Shown here piece by piece: positions 1-10,205 of a DNA stretch of 23,707 nt (within the stretch, counting starts at the first letter, position 1; each line of letters starts with the position of its first letter). Below the pieces are notes generated by a model. The model saw only the letters and a list, made by a program, of their open reading frames with translations, did not search any database and was not told the DNA's origin. The translations under genes were made by a program, and so were the position numbers. This DNA comes from Ettlia oleoabundans (Eukaryota; Chlorophyta; Chlorophyceae; Chlamydomonadales). The stretch spans positions 6,458 to 30,164 of the forward strand of contig JAAMXP010003266.1 in NCBI GenBank assembly GCA_019693395.1. The letters are read 5' to 3'.

Positions 1-3000
1 CCACCCATCCCACCCCCACCAACACCCACTCGCGCAAACAAAACACTATTTCACCACACCACAGCAGACCCCAGCCGCCAACCTCAAAGATGCAGCCATG
101 CCGGTTTCACCAAAGGGCCCAAAGTTGATGGACGTGGCCGGCAAACCAGCTTGATGCCACCCATTTGCCATGTGGTCTAAGTAGCAGTTGGAAGCCGAGT
201 AATGACCCGCACCAATTTGGCTCCACACAGCAGAGGTAGAAGAAAATAATGCTGTAAAGAGAGTCGGTAAGGAAGAAGCCGCAAATGCGCTACTGCCCAC
301 GACCTGCATTGTGTTGGTAAGCAAACAAAATGCTCCTCTGGACGCTCTTCATTAGACATAGTAATATGTATTTGCAATCACCACCGAGGGAGCATTGAAT
401 GTAGTGCTGAGCACGACCACACATGGCGGGACGGTATATTACAAGAATGTATAGATGACGCCCCCCCCCTTCTTAGCGCATGGAGAGACACACGTGTATG
501 TCTACTGCCATAAGAAAGAAGATCGAATACACCCTTGGGCGTGGGTTGAGGAAGCCAACAGAGGAATGGCCCCAAGGGGCTGCCTCTTGCTGGCTGCTAT
601 GCAACAATGTGAGCACACCTTAGGTGAGATGACTTCAACAAACCGCTGGGCAGACAAGTCTCCAGCAAGGTCGAAACCAGGTAAGCCAGCAGCATGCGCA
701 CACAGTTGCACAGCAGGTAAATGATCATGTACCCACGTAGCAAGATTGTAGCCATGCTTCGGGGACGAGGCATCCCGACGTGCCACAAACAACGTGGAGC
801 CTGCATTGGAAGAACAACCATTTATGGGCTAGGCTAGTACCTCACCATTGATTACTTAATCGCAGCGCTACCCACCGTTGTGTGCCATTTGCATTAATGC
901 TTCAAAACCAAGCAATCCAGACCGAGACGTGAGCACCAAGGTCCGGCAGCCAAGCTGCGCTAGCTGCTGGGCATATAACCAACCCAACCCCTTGGTGCCT
1001 CCTGTGATAATACTGCCCATGCCGGGTTGCACTGCTATTTGTCGCTGGCGAGGATTGTTGATATCACGAGCAAGACGCTCAGCATAGAGGTGGCCACCCC
1101 TTATTGCACAATAATATTCGTCGCTGTGCAAAAGCAACCACTGCAGCTGGTCCACACTTACAGGGCGACCGAAAGGATCGAGGTCCAGGCTGACGCCATA
1201 CGTGCTTCTATTCTCCATGAATATAGACTTGCTTACACCTTGAACCAGGCTGCCCAGTGCCGCGCCACTTATAGATTCCAAGCTGGTGTCACCGCAACAC
1301 CAGCCTGGCACCTGCCTCCTTCCTCTACTTATCATTGATGCTTTGCAACGCTGGCTGGTGTAGCTTTTGGACTGGTACGCCCAAACCATGCTGATCTGAT
1401 ACAACATTTGCTGCCACTGCAGTTGCTCTATGCTGTTGTTTGGCAAGAGTGATAGCTTCTCCTTTAGAAGATAGGGCACAGCGGCTGCAAAACAATGGTT
1501 ATCATGACGAACATCGTCTTGCTTCTCTGGCTCAACCATCAGCATATAAGTGACTGAAATAGTGCAGATTATTGCATGCAGGTGTATTTGAGTGCTGCCA
1601 ACCAGCTCGATGTTACAACTTGGGCAGTTATGACGCCACATATAATTACACCAGTAAGTGGTGCTGAGACTATGGACCCCATCCCCAGCCTGTCTGTTGC
1701 AGATGGACGACAGCCGCACTTCATTAATGCTTAACAGAAGCCAAGTGGAACCACTGCAAGCAAGCGCACGAGGGTGCTGTTGTACAAGTTTGCAGATGGC
1801 ATCATGGAAGAGAGAGCACTATCTGCTGGTCTGTGCTGCTCACCAACAAACCCCTTGTTGGACTCTTAAACGCTTCCAATGCACTTTGTAAATATTGCTT
1901 GTTGACTCCCTTGTCCATGTGTAGGCAGCTGGCAATGCTCCAACAGTATCACTCACAGGACTTGCAAGTGACGGCAAGTTGTTGGCCGGCAACAAGCTGG
2001 CAAGCATTGAATCCAATGCTTTGAAGTGATTGTCCAAGGCCACTAACAGCTGACAGGTTGTGCCTGTTAGCCAGGTGTTCCTGTTGCACATACTTGACAG
2101 TACTGTAACCCCAGCGGTTGTGCTTTCTACTGTCATCTGCTGCAGAGGTGCATATGCCCTGGATGCGGCCAATATCGCTGTCCTTCCTAAAGTGGCTGGC
2201 CCGTTGGGTGCAAAAAAAGCCGTTGATACTTGCATGGAAGCATCTGCTATGGCTGGATGGGTTGAACAGCTGGCAGGATGCTGTGCCGTATCCAGCGAGC
2301 CTAAGGCTGCCCAACAGTTCCTGGTGGTGCTTAAACCCGGTACAGCAGTCAACATTTCCCAACTCAAGCTATCATGTGAATGACAACGGTTTGCTTGTCT
2401 GCATTTGATAACTTTGAGTCGCGAGAAGTCACCTGCGATATTTGCAACCTTGTTTTTGTGGGCTGCAAAGTCAATGTCCTGAAGCTGCGCTTGAAGATTT
2501 GCGGCAGGTCTAAAGCTGGGAAATCCACTGGTGACCGTCAAAGCACCATGGGCTGTGTCAACGGTGCATGTCAAAACCACATTAACAACAGCACCCACTA
2601 ACAACAGCTGCTGCACAACTGAAGAGGCGACTGCAAGCGAACTTTTACTTCCCTCCTGCGACCACAGCAGCCTGCCAGCAGCAGCCGCCAACTCCAAAAG
2701 CAACGTCGGTGGCGACACGGTGATGCCACGCACACGATGATGTATCCAATAAGAAAGCGCTGGCTGGTTCAAATGGCATGCTACTAGCACTTCTGCTGTT
2801 GCAGTAATCGCTGACTGTCGACCTTTGAATTGTGACAGCAGCGGGTGACTGCTGACTTGGTACCATAGCCGGCTGCGCTTCCAGGACCAAGCTTTGGGAG
2901 CAACACCAGACATATGGCATGCCGTCCCCAGCACAGCATGCGAGTTGGTGCCTTGATATGCAAAGGAGCTTACACTACCACACATGTTTTGACCGCTGCA

Positions 3001-5198
3001 AACAACAGGGGCAATACTTATTAGAGGGATTGGCATCTGTCTGCCAAAGCCGACCAATCTGACCATCCCACCTCTGCTGCATGGGCCCCTCTTGTCGCCG
3101 CGCCATCCACCCACGGATACCTTGTTGGAAAGCATAGCCATCAAACACGCTTCTCACGTGTGGATTTACCATGACGAGGTGCAGGATGTCGTGCCTGAAA
3201 TGTGTTTGCAAATGGCATAGGGAAAGTGCTGTGAGCATGCTTCTATGTCTTCCAGCGTAACTTCATATTGGTGCATCTCCACTCAGTTGGCGCCAAAAGG
3301 ATCCAACAGCACATCATACCTGCCACTCTGTCCCAAGCGAAGCATAAGACAAGCAAGCCCAAGAGCCCCGGCAGCGGGTTCGGTGTGCAGCACACGTGTC
3401 TTTGCAACCTGGCACTCAAGAGGATGCTTGCCAACCACCTGCATGCATCGGCAGAACCCATGGGGTGCTGGTGAGCGCTTGGAGAGCACAAAAGCCAGGT
3501 GGCAGGCCAGCTGTGTCAAACTACAGTCAGTCAGCTGGGCAACGCTGCTACCGTGTCTACAACGGCCGCAATTGACATGTGCATCACCTGGAAAACGGAA
3601 AAGGCCGCACTAACTTCAATCGGGTCACCCAATGCAGTGCCGGTGCCATGCATTTCTAGCACGCTGATGTCTGACGCCACCACACTCCTCTGTGCTAGTG
3701 CTTCTGACACAGCAGCTTGCTGGCTGGGTCCATTGGGAGCTGTCAAACTGCTGCTGCGACCGTCCTGGTTTACAGCAGTACCAAGAATGATGGCACGTGC
3801 CATCACTACAGCGCCTGATGCACCAGATGCTGTACTTGCTTGCAGGACATGCACGACACAAGCCTCACCACGCATGTAGCCATCCGCAGCAGCATCTAGC
3901 GTCTTGCAGCGCCCATCAGCAGTGAGCATGCCTGCCTTACTCAGCACCGCAGTTGTCTCAGCGCGAATGGTCAGATTGACACCAGCTGCCAAACAGCAGG
4001 AGCAAGTGCCAGGGAGGAACGAGGTGCAAGACAGGTGAATGCCCACTAGGGAGGAGGAGCACGCGGTGTCAATGCTGATGCTTGGCCCCTTCAGAACATG
4101 GAAGCATGTAATAGTATTATTTGAATAACAGAAAAGGCGAATATTTGGTTGCAGCAGGCTAACGTTACCATAAAGAACCGAAACAAAGCAACCCTTTATT
4201 ATACTTATGATACTTATGTGACGTACAGTCTGTGCACATTGCCTACCTTTAGCCCCAAAGTGAATGAGATGCGCCCGCATACCACAGAAAGTGTGCCACT
4301 TGTTGCTGTAAACGTCGATATACGCTGATGTGCGGAATTGAGGAAGTACTCGTTGTAGCTGACCCCCACAGTAACACCCACAGCCCTGGCGCGGCTACCC
4401 GCCGCCTTGGTTCCCCACCCCATAAGCGAAGTGTGAGCCGCCGCTTCCAAGCAGCCATCTAAAAGCATTCGTTGCTGCGCATCCATTGCAGCAGCCTGCA
4501 TGCATGGAGAAGGGCAGAACGGGGGGAGTGCTTGGTATACAGGGTTTGACTGCGTTCTGTGCATGCGTTGCATACGGTGGGGGCGTAAATACTCGCTTGG
4601 TAACTGACCTCCTGTGGTGATATACCAAAGATTTTGCAGTCAAACAATTCTGCCCCTTCCACAAAACTGCCGAAGCGTTTCGGCAAGGTCCCTGCTTCCA
4701 AACAGCATTGATCCACATCCCAACGATTAGGTGGTACCTGCATTAACGAGCACCCAACAGTCTTGTTACCAGAGAGGGTTCCTGCTCCTCGTCCTACCTG
4801 ACGCATCAAGGTTAAAGTCTACACTGTTTCAAAGTGAACAATGTCTAGGTCCAGCAAACTCTGGTGATACAGGAACAGATAACAACTACAACCATTTACT
4901 CACCAACCGGCAAGCATCGCCACACGGCTCTTCCAGCGGGCCGTGGCAAATGGTGGCAGTCAAGAGGGTATATGCCTCGAACGTGCTGCTTGAAACAATC
5001 ATTTGCGCCGGCTCCTGCAGCAAGGAGTTGTTTAAGTTTTCCCTCCTACGAGGCCACCCCGGGAAGTGCAAGGGGCGCGCAGGAAAACAAGTGGATAGCG
5101 CCCACTTTAAAACCCCACAAGTCGCCCCCCGCTTCCTCTTCCTCCAAGAGAAAGCTTTCAATGTCGTCATCACTCAAGCCTACGCCCCCTAACCGCAT
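1..5198 (-). CDS. Type I polyketide synthase, AT-less KS-DH-KR module (partial, continues left)
   Basis: This gene encodes a modular type I polyketide synthase, which extends an acyl chain by decarboxylative condensation, beta-keto reduction and dehydration. I see eleven minus-strand exons whose reading phases agree at every junction: 5198-5106 (tentative), 5014-4904, 4737-4609, 4495-4247, 4088-3588, 3438-3320, 3194-3072, 2995-1844, 1753-876, 800-619 and 303-~83. Introns begin GTGAGT, GTCAGT, GTAGGC and similar, and end CAG or AAG. KS comes first, then DH, then KR; each has its own entry. An acyl carrier protein is expected after KR, beyond the left edge. No acyltransferase domain is present. 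The start is uncertain. ATG at 5198 gives a 31-residue acidic leader (SDDDIESFLLEEEE) in phase with the KS, but that exon could equally begin at an AG acceptor at 5189 in a longer protein. Synonymous codons are less GC-biased than in the zinc-ribbon gene. The product cannot be predicted. Confidence 0.9.
83..1300 (-). other. Ketoreductase (KR) domain of the PKS
   Basis: This NADPH-dependent short-chain-dehydrogenase-type domain reduces the beta-keto group. A structural subdomain (GAALGSLVQGV to LDLDPFG) precedes the Rossmann fold. The nucleotide-binding motif is IITGGTKGLG at about 980-1010, followed by TLVLTSRSG. The next exon (800-619) carries HDHLPAVQLCAHAAG and FVEVISPK. The exon at 303-~83 supplies the catalytic FSSTSAVW serine region and HYSASNCYLD (Tyr codon 201-199, Asn four residues later). 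The domain is complete. A tryptophan lies eight residues before the tyrosine and no LDD motif is seen, which in bacterial synthases marks an A-type KR. The sequence is readable to about position 83, where a plausible GT donor begins; the exon then leads off the window edge. Confidence 0.88.
1990..2850 (-). other. Dehydratase (DH) domain of the PKS
   Basis: A double-hotdog dehydratase removes water from the beta-hydroxyacyl intermediate to give an enoyl chain. It lies wholly in the long exon 2995-1844. It begins at SSHPLLS right after the KS tail. The first catalytic motif is HRVRGITVSP, matching HxxxGxxxxP (His codon 2739-2737), followed by LLLELAAAAGRLL. The second hotdog carries HPAIADASMQ, matching HPAxxDxxxQ, with the Asp codon at 2244-2242. 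Both catalytic residues are therefore present. The DH comes before the KR in the polypeptide, the usual order in reducing synthases. The boundary with the following KR linker (YKVHWKRL) is approximate. Confidence 0.85.
2929..5014 (-). other. Ketosynthase (KS) domain of the PKS
   Basis: The KS performs Claisen condensation of the growing chain with an extender unit on the carrier protein. It is spread over seven exons, about 430 residues in all, which is normal for the family. In order I see an N-terminal strand (AQMIVSSSTF), the VPPNRWDVD motif at ~4737, RFGSFVEGAELFD, FGISPQE, AAAMDAQQRMLLDG, the nucleophile motif DTACSSSLV (Cys codon 4061-4059), EMHGTGTALGDPIEV (His codon 3650-3648), the third catalytic region VLHTEPAAGALGLA (His codon 3387-3385), ILHLVMVNPHV, and the C-terminal SSFAYQGTNSHAVL. 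The Cys-His-His triad is complete, so the domain looks active. The glycine normally preceding the third histidine is leucine here. The WSWKRSRLW motif, which in bacterial synthases usually follows the acyltransferase, comes straight after the KS. Confidence 0.93.
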
Positions 5199-7112
5199 CA
5201 AGGGAAGCTGGTGTTTACGAACTAGGAGCAGTAACAAAAGTAGCCGACTAAGTCGAGAAATGGGGACTTATTTTGTTGTTGTGCTGCCGAGAAGTCCAGC
5301 GTCTCACGTGCGTTTCCTCCTATGTAGTCAGCATGTAGTGCCCCGGGCAGGTGCCGGACATGTCCAGCTGGGGGCTACCCGCATGAACCCCTAATGTGGC
5401 CATTTGCAGTAGCTTGCATTTGCAGCATCATATGCATGCGTGGCAGAATTTCCTATCGCTGCACCTTATCTCCACCCAGAGATTTCCACACACAAAGATA
5501 CCCTAAACTCACAATGATTAAGTTTATCAGTGGTGCTGAAAGTACAGTTAGGATTCAGCACCACCCTAGTCCCCTCCACAACCTTGCCCCGGCAACGTTT
5601 GGTCCCAGGTCTCTGCCAGTCCCGTCCCCAGGAGGGTTGCCTTGAACCCAGTGACCAAGACCCCAAAAGTTCTTCCAACTAATGGCATACCCTACTGCAA
5701 CCAATCTTGCTGCAGCACCTTATGAGAGGGCCAGCAAGCAAGCTGCTGCAGCACCAAGCTGCACTGCCAAGTAACACCACGCTGGACACTAAATAAAGCT
5801 TATTAATATATTGTTGCTTTTAGGGTTGCCGGTAGCTTCCACAGACTCAGCAAATGGCTGTTTGCAAACAAGGTGGGGGTCTGATATGCCATGTGCTGCA
5901 GTTTGCACTTGTGAGGCATGGCTCAACACCTGCTGGGGTACATGCGAGCCCCGGATGAGTGGTTCCAGGCGGCGCCATAATGCATTGCCGCGGACCATGG
6001 GACGTCGGTCGCTTTCACGAGCAAAAAACGATTTAAAACATATAAGAATGCTTTGGGCAGAAACAACAAGCGCTCCCAGATTTGGCCCCATTCTGAATTG
6101 CAATATAGTGCTAGGCACAGCAGAGTCAAGGTTCCTAGACAGTTTTAATGTTAACATCTTCGCTTGCCTTTCCTTTCTATGCAGTTTGTCCCGCCTGCGC
6201 CGAGCCAACTTGTAACCCAATGATACACAACCCTCAGGCGCAAAAATAGTGACATCCGTGCATGTCTATTCCACTGGCGGTTGTTTGCTGCTGTACTGCT
6301 GCCACACGTCAGTTGTACCGTCGCTGGCAGGCGGCTTTCCCTCTGAGCACCCCTTGGAACCTCTGCAGATTGTTTCCCGAGGCACGCAGCTCCGTGTTGT
6401 GCATCCATGCCACTTGCGACACCCTCCAAGATCTCACAGGCCCAGCTGAACGCTCACCCACTCTGCTTCAGGTAAATGGACCCTTTCATAGGCAGCAGCA
6501 AGCTTTGCACCTGCACATGTGTTCACTTTGTGCTGGTTCAATACATGTGTCCACTGTGCTCTGCCCCTCCCCCCTCCTTCAGCACCCCAGCGGACTCGCG
6601 GTTGCTGTACTTCTTTCTGTACATGTTATTGAGTGATGTTTATGGCATTCGGCGTTGGGGAAATTTGGTGTCCATCAGTGCTGTGCCCAAGCCGCGCCCC
6701 CTCTCGCCCCCCCCGGTCACGGTTGCTCTAACAGATTATAATTAATCTGTTTCAATCACAGTGCTGTTGGTATTTCCTGAATTGTGGCATGAATTCCAGC
6801 GTTGGGTCAGATTCCCGATGGCGTGAATGGCGGCAAGCGGCGCCCACTGACTGAACGATGCGTCCACTGCAACATGCTCCAACTCCGTTTGTTACAGCGT
6901 CGGCGGGTCAAACCTGAGACTCTATCTGTCGGGATAAGAAGAGCTCTTGCCCAAGAGGGGTGCCTCTGCCAGCAAAGCCTCTGACCAGAGGGAAGTTGCC
7001 GGCAGGAGCGGAATGCAAGCCTTTTGCTAGCTTTCAATCGCATCTAACACAAACATAAAAGGTTTACAAGGGCTACGGAGCGCCCGGGAGCGCTCGGAAG
7101 GTGCATTGTGGC
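5199..7112. other. No gene recognised
   Basis: I read both strands here and recognise no domain, carrier protein (no DSL motif) or transposase core. AT-rich stretches occur around 5780-5815 and 6730-6745. A possible plus-strand splice pair is visible at ~6184 (TATGCAG) and ~6473 (CAG followed by GTAAAT), but the enclosed reading frames resemble nothing I know. If ATG 5198 is the true start of the polyketide synthase, the first several hundred bases are its promoter and 5' leader. Confidence 0.4.
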
Positions 7113-7538
7113 GGTTTGCAGAGCCATGCGAGGGAAGTGGCGCGATGGCATTGCACGGCCAGCTTGGCCGGCCAAGCCTGGCGGCCAAGCTTTGACCACA
7201 GGTTCTCGGGCCAAGTGCCGGCGCGGTCAGCACCCAGCGGTGTTGCGAAGTCGTAAGAATGTCATGACAACACAGAACCGCGTAAAAACCCCGAAGAACA
7301 GGCGTTTGACTCGCAGAACCGTCCGTTTTTGGGCTCATTTCGCCTGTTTCCGGAGAATATGACCTCCTGTCTTGAAAATCGCATAAGTTTACGGCTTCCT
7401 AAATTTACCGAGGGCCGCAGCGCCCCAGGCTTAGACCAACCCCACATGAGACATGATGAGGCTTGGCCGCCAGGCTTGGCCGGCCAAGCTGGCCGAGCCA
7501 TGTCAACGCTTCACATTCCTCGCATGGCTCTGCAAACC
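7113..7538. repeat. Inverted-repeat (foldback/MITE-like) element
   Basis: Two arms of 78 bp face each other. The inner blocks 7157-7190 and 7461-7494 are exact reverse complements over 34 bp and contain a nested GGCCGGCC palindrome. The outer blocks 7113-7133 and 7518-7538 are exact over 21 bp. The 23-bp spacers between blocks have equal length in both arms, so this is one long imperfect inverted repeat. The 270-bp centre shows no gene. The arms may continue more weakly outward to ~7083 and ~7575. The form fits a non-autonomous foldback or MITE-type transposon; no target-site duplication was identified. Confidence 0.8.
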
Positions 7539-7575
7539 TCTATGAGCCCTTGGGCAGCGCTCGCGAGCAGCCATG

Positions 7576-8774
7576 CAGGTCGTTTTGGCAAACAATCATG
7601 CACCCAAGACTTTGAAATGCGGTTTCAGCAGGTGCAGGCGTCGTGATCGACGTAAGCGACGACTTGGCGCTCTGCCAGGTTGCTCTTGGGGAAGAGGTCA
7701 GCCTCTATCCAGACTCCTCTTGGCCAGTCCGCTGGCTCTATAGAGCGGTAGTGTCTCAGGTTGACCCGCCGACGCTGTACGTGCTCAGGACCTTTGCTTG
7801 GTGTCAGTCTCACTAAGGCAGCGCGTTTCGCAAACGATGCATATTTGTGGCTGACTTGGGGCCGGCTGCTGCCGTCGCTGCCACCAGCAGGATGGGTGTT
7901 GGGCGTATGAATGCGTGCGGATGTGCCGCTGTGTTTTAGTGAAGTCGGTGTAGATGTCTTGTTGATTGGCAGAGGCAGAGTCGAAATCGAAGTAGGTGGG
8001 GTGGCACATGACCCAGGGGGCATCGGCAAGGCTGGCATGTGGACTGACCCCTATATCTCCCTGAGGGACTATCATGCAAATGCATACCACCATATCATTT
8101 TTATCCTCAGGACCAGAGAATACCATCTGGAGGGTCAAAATGTTGGGGGACTAGTCCCCAAAGGGGAAAGCCCTGGTCAAAGGGGGGTGCGTTTCAGGTG
8201 TTGACCGTCGCCTCGGGCCCCAGAAACTGGGCCAGAAACCGGGCAGATGGCATTGAAATGAACATAAACACGTTATATAGGTCAATTACAGCAGCAGGGG
8301 GGTCTGAGATGAAGAACAGACAAGCTGCCGGTTGGCGGCGAGGGGCGGCGGCAGCGGTTGACGGCGGCGGCGCTGCCAACCGCCCTCGTGACACTCAAAT
8401 GGGGTGCTGCTCAATTTGTGGTTCTGTTGTGGGAGCCCCCGTCAGGAATGATTTGCCTTCCTTGCCTGCCCTGGAACCGCTATTTAGTTGGCCTGTTGTG
8501 GTGCCTGTCGCTGCCGCCAGCGAGCAGCGCCACGCAACTCCGTCCGTTATGCCTCTAGCGCGGCGGCAATGACATAAATCGCAAGGTGGTAGCTATTATG
8601 CATCGAAAGCACATCCTGCGCCCGGTTTCCCGGGCGAATCCGGGAACAGACCCTCGGGAGAAGCAGCCTGTAGCGGAGGGTCTCGAACCGCAAGCAAAAT
8701 GATCCTTATACTCTAACGAACTCAAATGAATGCTGAAAAGGACATGTTTGAGTTGCCGATGGCCGATGTTAGGC
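7576..8774. other. No gene recognised; GC-rich patches
   Basis: Open frames exist on both strands (for example 7625-8138 minus and 7911-8572 plus), but they overlap one another and none shows a recognisable domain. A 14-bp perfect palindrome lies at 8146-8159. A CGG-rich stretch at 8330-8390 contains an 8-bp inverted repeat (CGGTTGGC / GCCAACCG). I see no RNA gene. Confidence 0.4.
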
Positions 8775-9425
8775 GCTGGACCCAGCTTGCCTCCCTTTCT
8801 TGGCGGCACGCTGCGCTGGAGGAAGAGCAAGTCGATGAACACATTGCGATTTTGTCAGTCATCTACTGCAATCAAAGCCTGTTGCACACAGGCATGCCTA
8901 GGCAGCACAGTAGCGGCTACAGGCAGTATTGCCGTCTGCAGCATTAGAGTCGTAACAGCGACCTATAGCATTTGTATCCTGTTCCGTGCGCCAAATGCCT
9001 GAGACATTCAACAACTCCTTCACCTCACCCGGGCGCGAGATGAGCACAGCACTGTGGCATGCTCTTTGCAGCAGAACGGCGTTGTCCACTAACCGCTGCG
9101 TGCACACAGGGCTCCTTCTCTTCATTTGATAGCCCACCTCTCTGCCTGTACTTTTAACACCTCTGTGACAACCTCTTACCCTATCGGCACCACGTTTGCA
9201 CAGCGCACTCTGTCGCGGCGCGCCCCGGCAGCACGCAATTCAAGCTCACAGCAGACTGCTAGACCGCTGCTACCGTTGTAGCGTGCGTAACTGTCACATG
9301 CAACAATTTCAACGGCTGGCGTGCAAGGTTGTCGTTTTGCGTCATTACATCATGCGGGAACGCGCGGCCTGCTCGGCCCTCTGCCTGCCGTATAGTACAA
9401 TGCATCTTACAGCAGTGGAACGGGG

Positions 9426-10205
9426 GAAGAAGAAGAAGGTGTGACACACTTGGGTGACTTGAGGGGGAGATGTGTCGACCAGCGCAGCTTTCCAGCCGCC
9501 GCCGCGCCCTCCCCACCCATGGCTATGTTAACTCATCCCGGGTCGGGCTGGGGCTGGCCGCTTTGGTCGTAAAGCTTTCGTCTGGTGTTTCTAAATTCCA
9601 CATTACACTCTAGTGTAGTAAGTGCTATTCGTTTGACCGTCGCAACAGCTTGGCTACTGCTGACGCCGCACTCGCATATTGCTTTCACAGCCGTCGTAGT
9701 AACAAGGCCGGAATGTGTGACCAGTACTACATAATACTTGACTGTCCAGCCTGCGGCCGTCATGTAGTGCATCCAATGGCGGTGTTGGTGTAGTTTCTGT
9801 TCCATCGTGGCAGATAAATGGGTGTCTGCAGTATACCCCACCTCGATGCAAACTACTGTGCGTTCATCAGGGGTAAGCGGGCTAAGGTGTAATGTGACGA
9901 GACGGTTAAGTTCCATGGTCGGTAGGAATATAATGTCCGGGGTTGTATGGTGGGGTAGTCTAGGGAGGCACTCAGGCAGATTCCTTGCTGTGCGGTCCCC
10001 CAACTCACTATCATGGTAAATCAGCCTGTCTCCTTTGTCGCCCTTCTGAATGGCTTTAGTAAGGTGCAAGACAGTGGCTCCATGGCGGTTGCATTGTAGG
10101 CCGTGTAGGTCCGGGTGAGAGCACCCACCAAAATAGTGTTCTATAGTTTTTCAGGCGTGGCTTGGGCGCACAACCCGCAGTTTGGACTGGGGTGTTTTGG
10201 AAGAG
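9426..10205 (-). mobile_element. 5'-truncated non-LTR retrotransposon, REL-endonuclease type
   Basis: Comparison of the two dispersed-repeat copies shows a ~775-bp insertion: copy 2 reads straight through (GGAACGGGGCAAGAGCTG at ~21368-21385) where copy 1 is split. The insert lies on the minus strand, so its 3' end is at the left. It finishes in a CTT microsatellite tail (9426-9439 on the plus strand reads as GAA repeats), as many non-LTR retrotransposons do. Its right end is truncated in the coding region. A short GGAAGA-like sequence flanks both junctions and may be a target-site duplication, though it overlaps the tail sequence. Encoded remains are described separately. Confidence 0.75.
9533..10190 (-). 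pseudogene. C-terminal part of a non-LTR retrotransposon polyprotein (zinc knuckle + REL endonuclease)
   Basis: What survives is the tail of a reverse-transcriptase polyprotein. First comes a zinc-knuckle-like CGLCAQATPEK...EHYFGGC, fitting Cx2C...Hx4C. It is split by a one-base loss in an A-run near 10152-10156. Then follow a conserved CNRHGATVLHLTKAI block and a restriction-like endonuclease core: PDIIFLP, the acidic CIEVGYTADT, and EQKLHQHRHW. The ending VEFRNTRRKLYDQ precedes the stop at 9533. This order matches the C-terminal ends of retrotransposon proteins that I recall from green algae; that is family knowledge, not checked here. The catalytic reverse-transcriptase core is missing, so the copy cannot move by itself. 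Confidence 0.65.

Noticed and set aside
5789..6220. 143-codon minus-strand frame upstream of the synthase
   Set aside because: Checked for carrier-protein or KS linker motifs; none found, and the opposite strand is open over the same span.
6802..6984. Small plus-strand frame with ERCVHC and a later Cys pair, next to the inverted-repeat element
   Set aside because: The cysteines faintly recall transposase C-terminal zinc motifs, but the frame starts at TTG and is too short and too ambiguous to call.
7625..8138. Two overlapping minus-strand frames with fairly natural composition
   Set aside because: They overlap in different frames and on the opposite strand too, and no domain or splice pattern favours any of them.
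8597..8700. Possible tRNA (a GGTTCGAGACC word on the minus strand)
   Set aside because: The T-arm stem does not pair and no acceptor, D or anticodon arm can be drawn.
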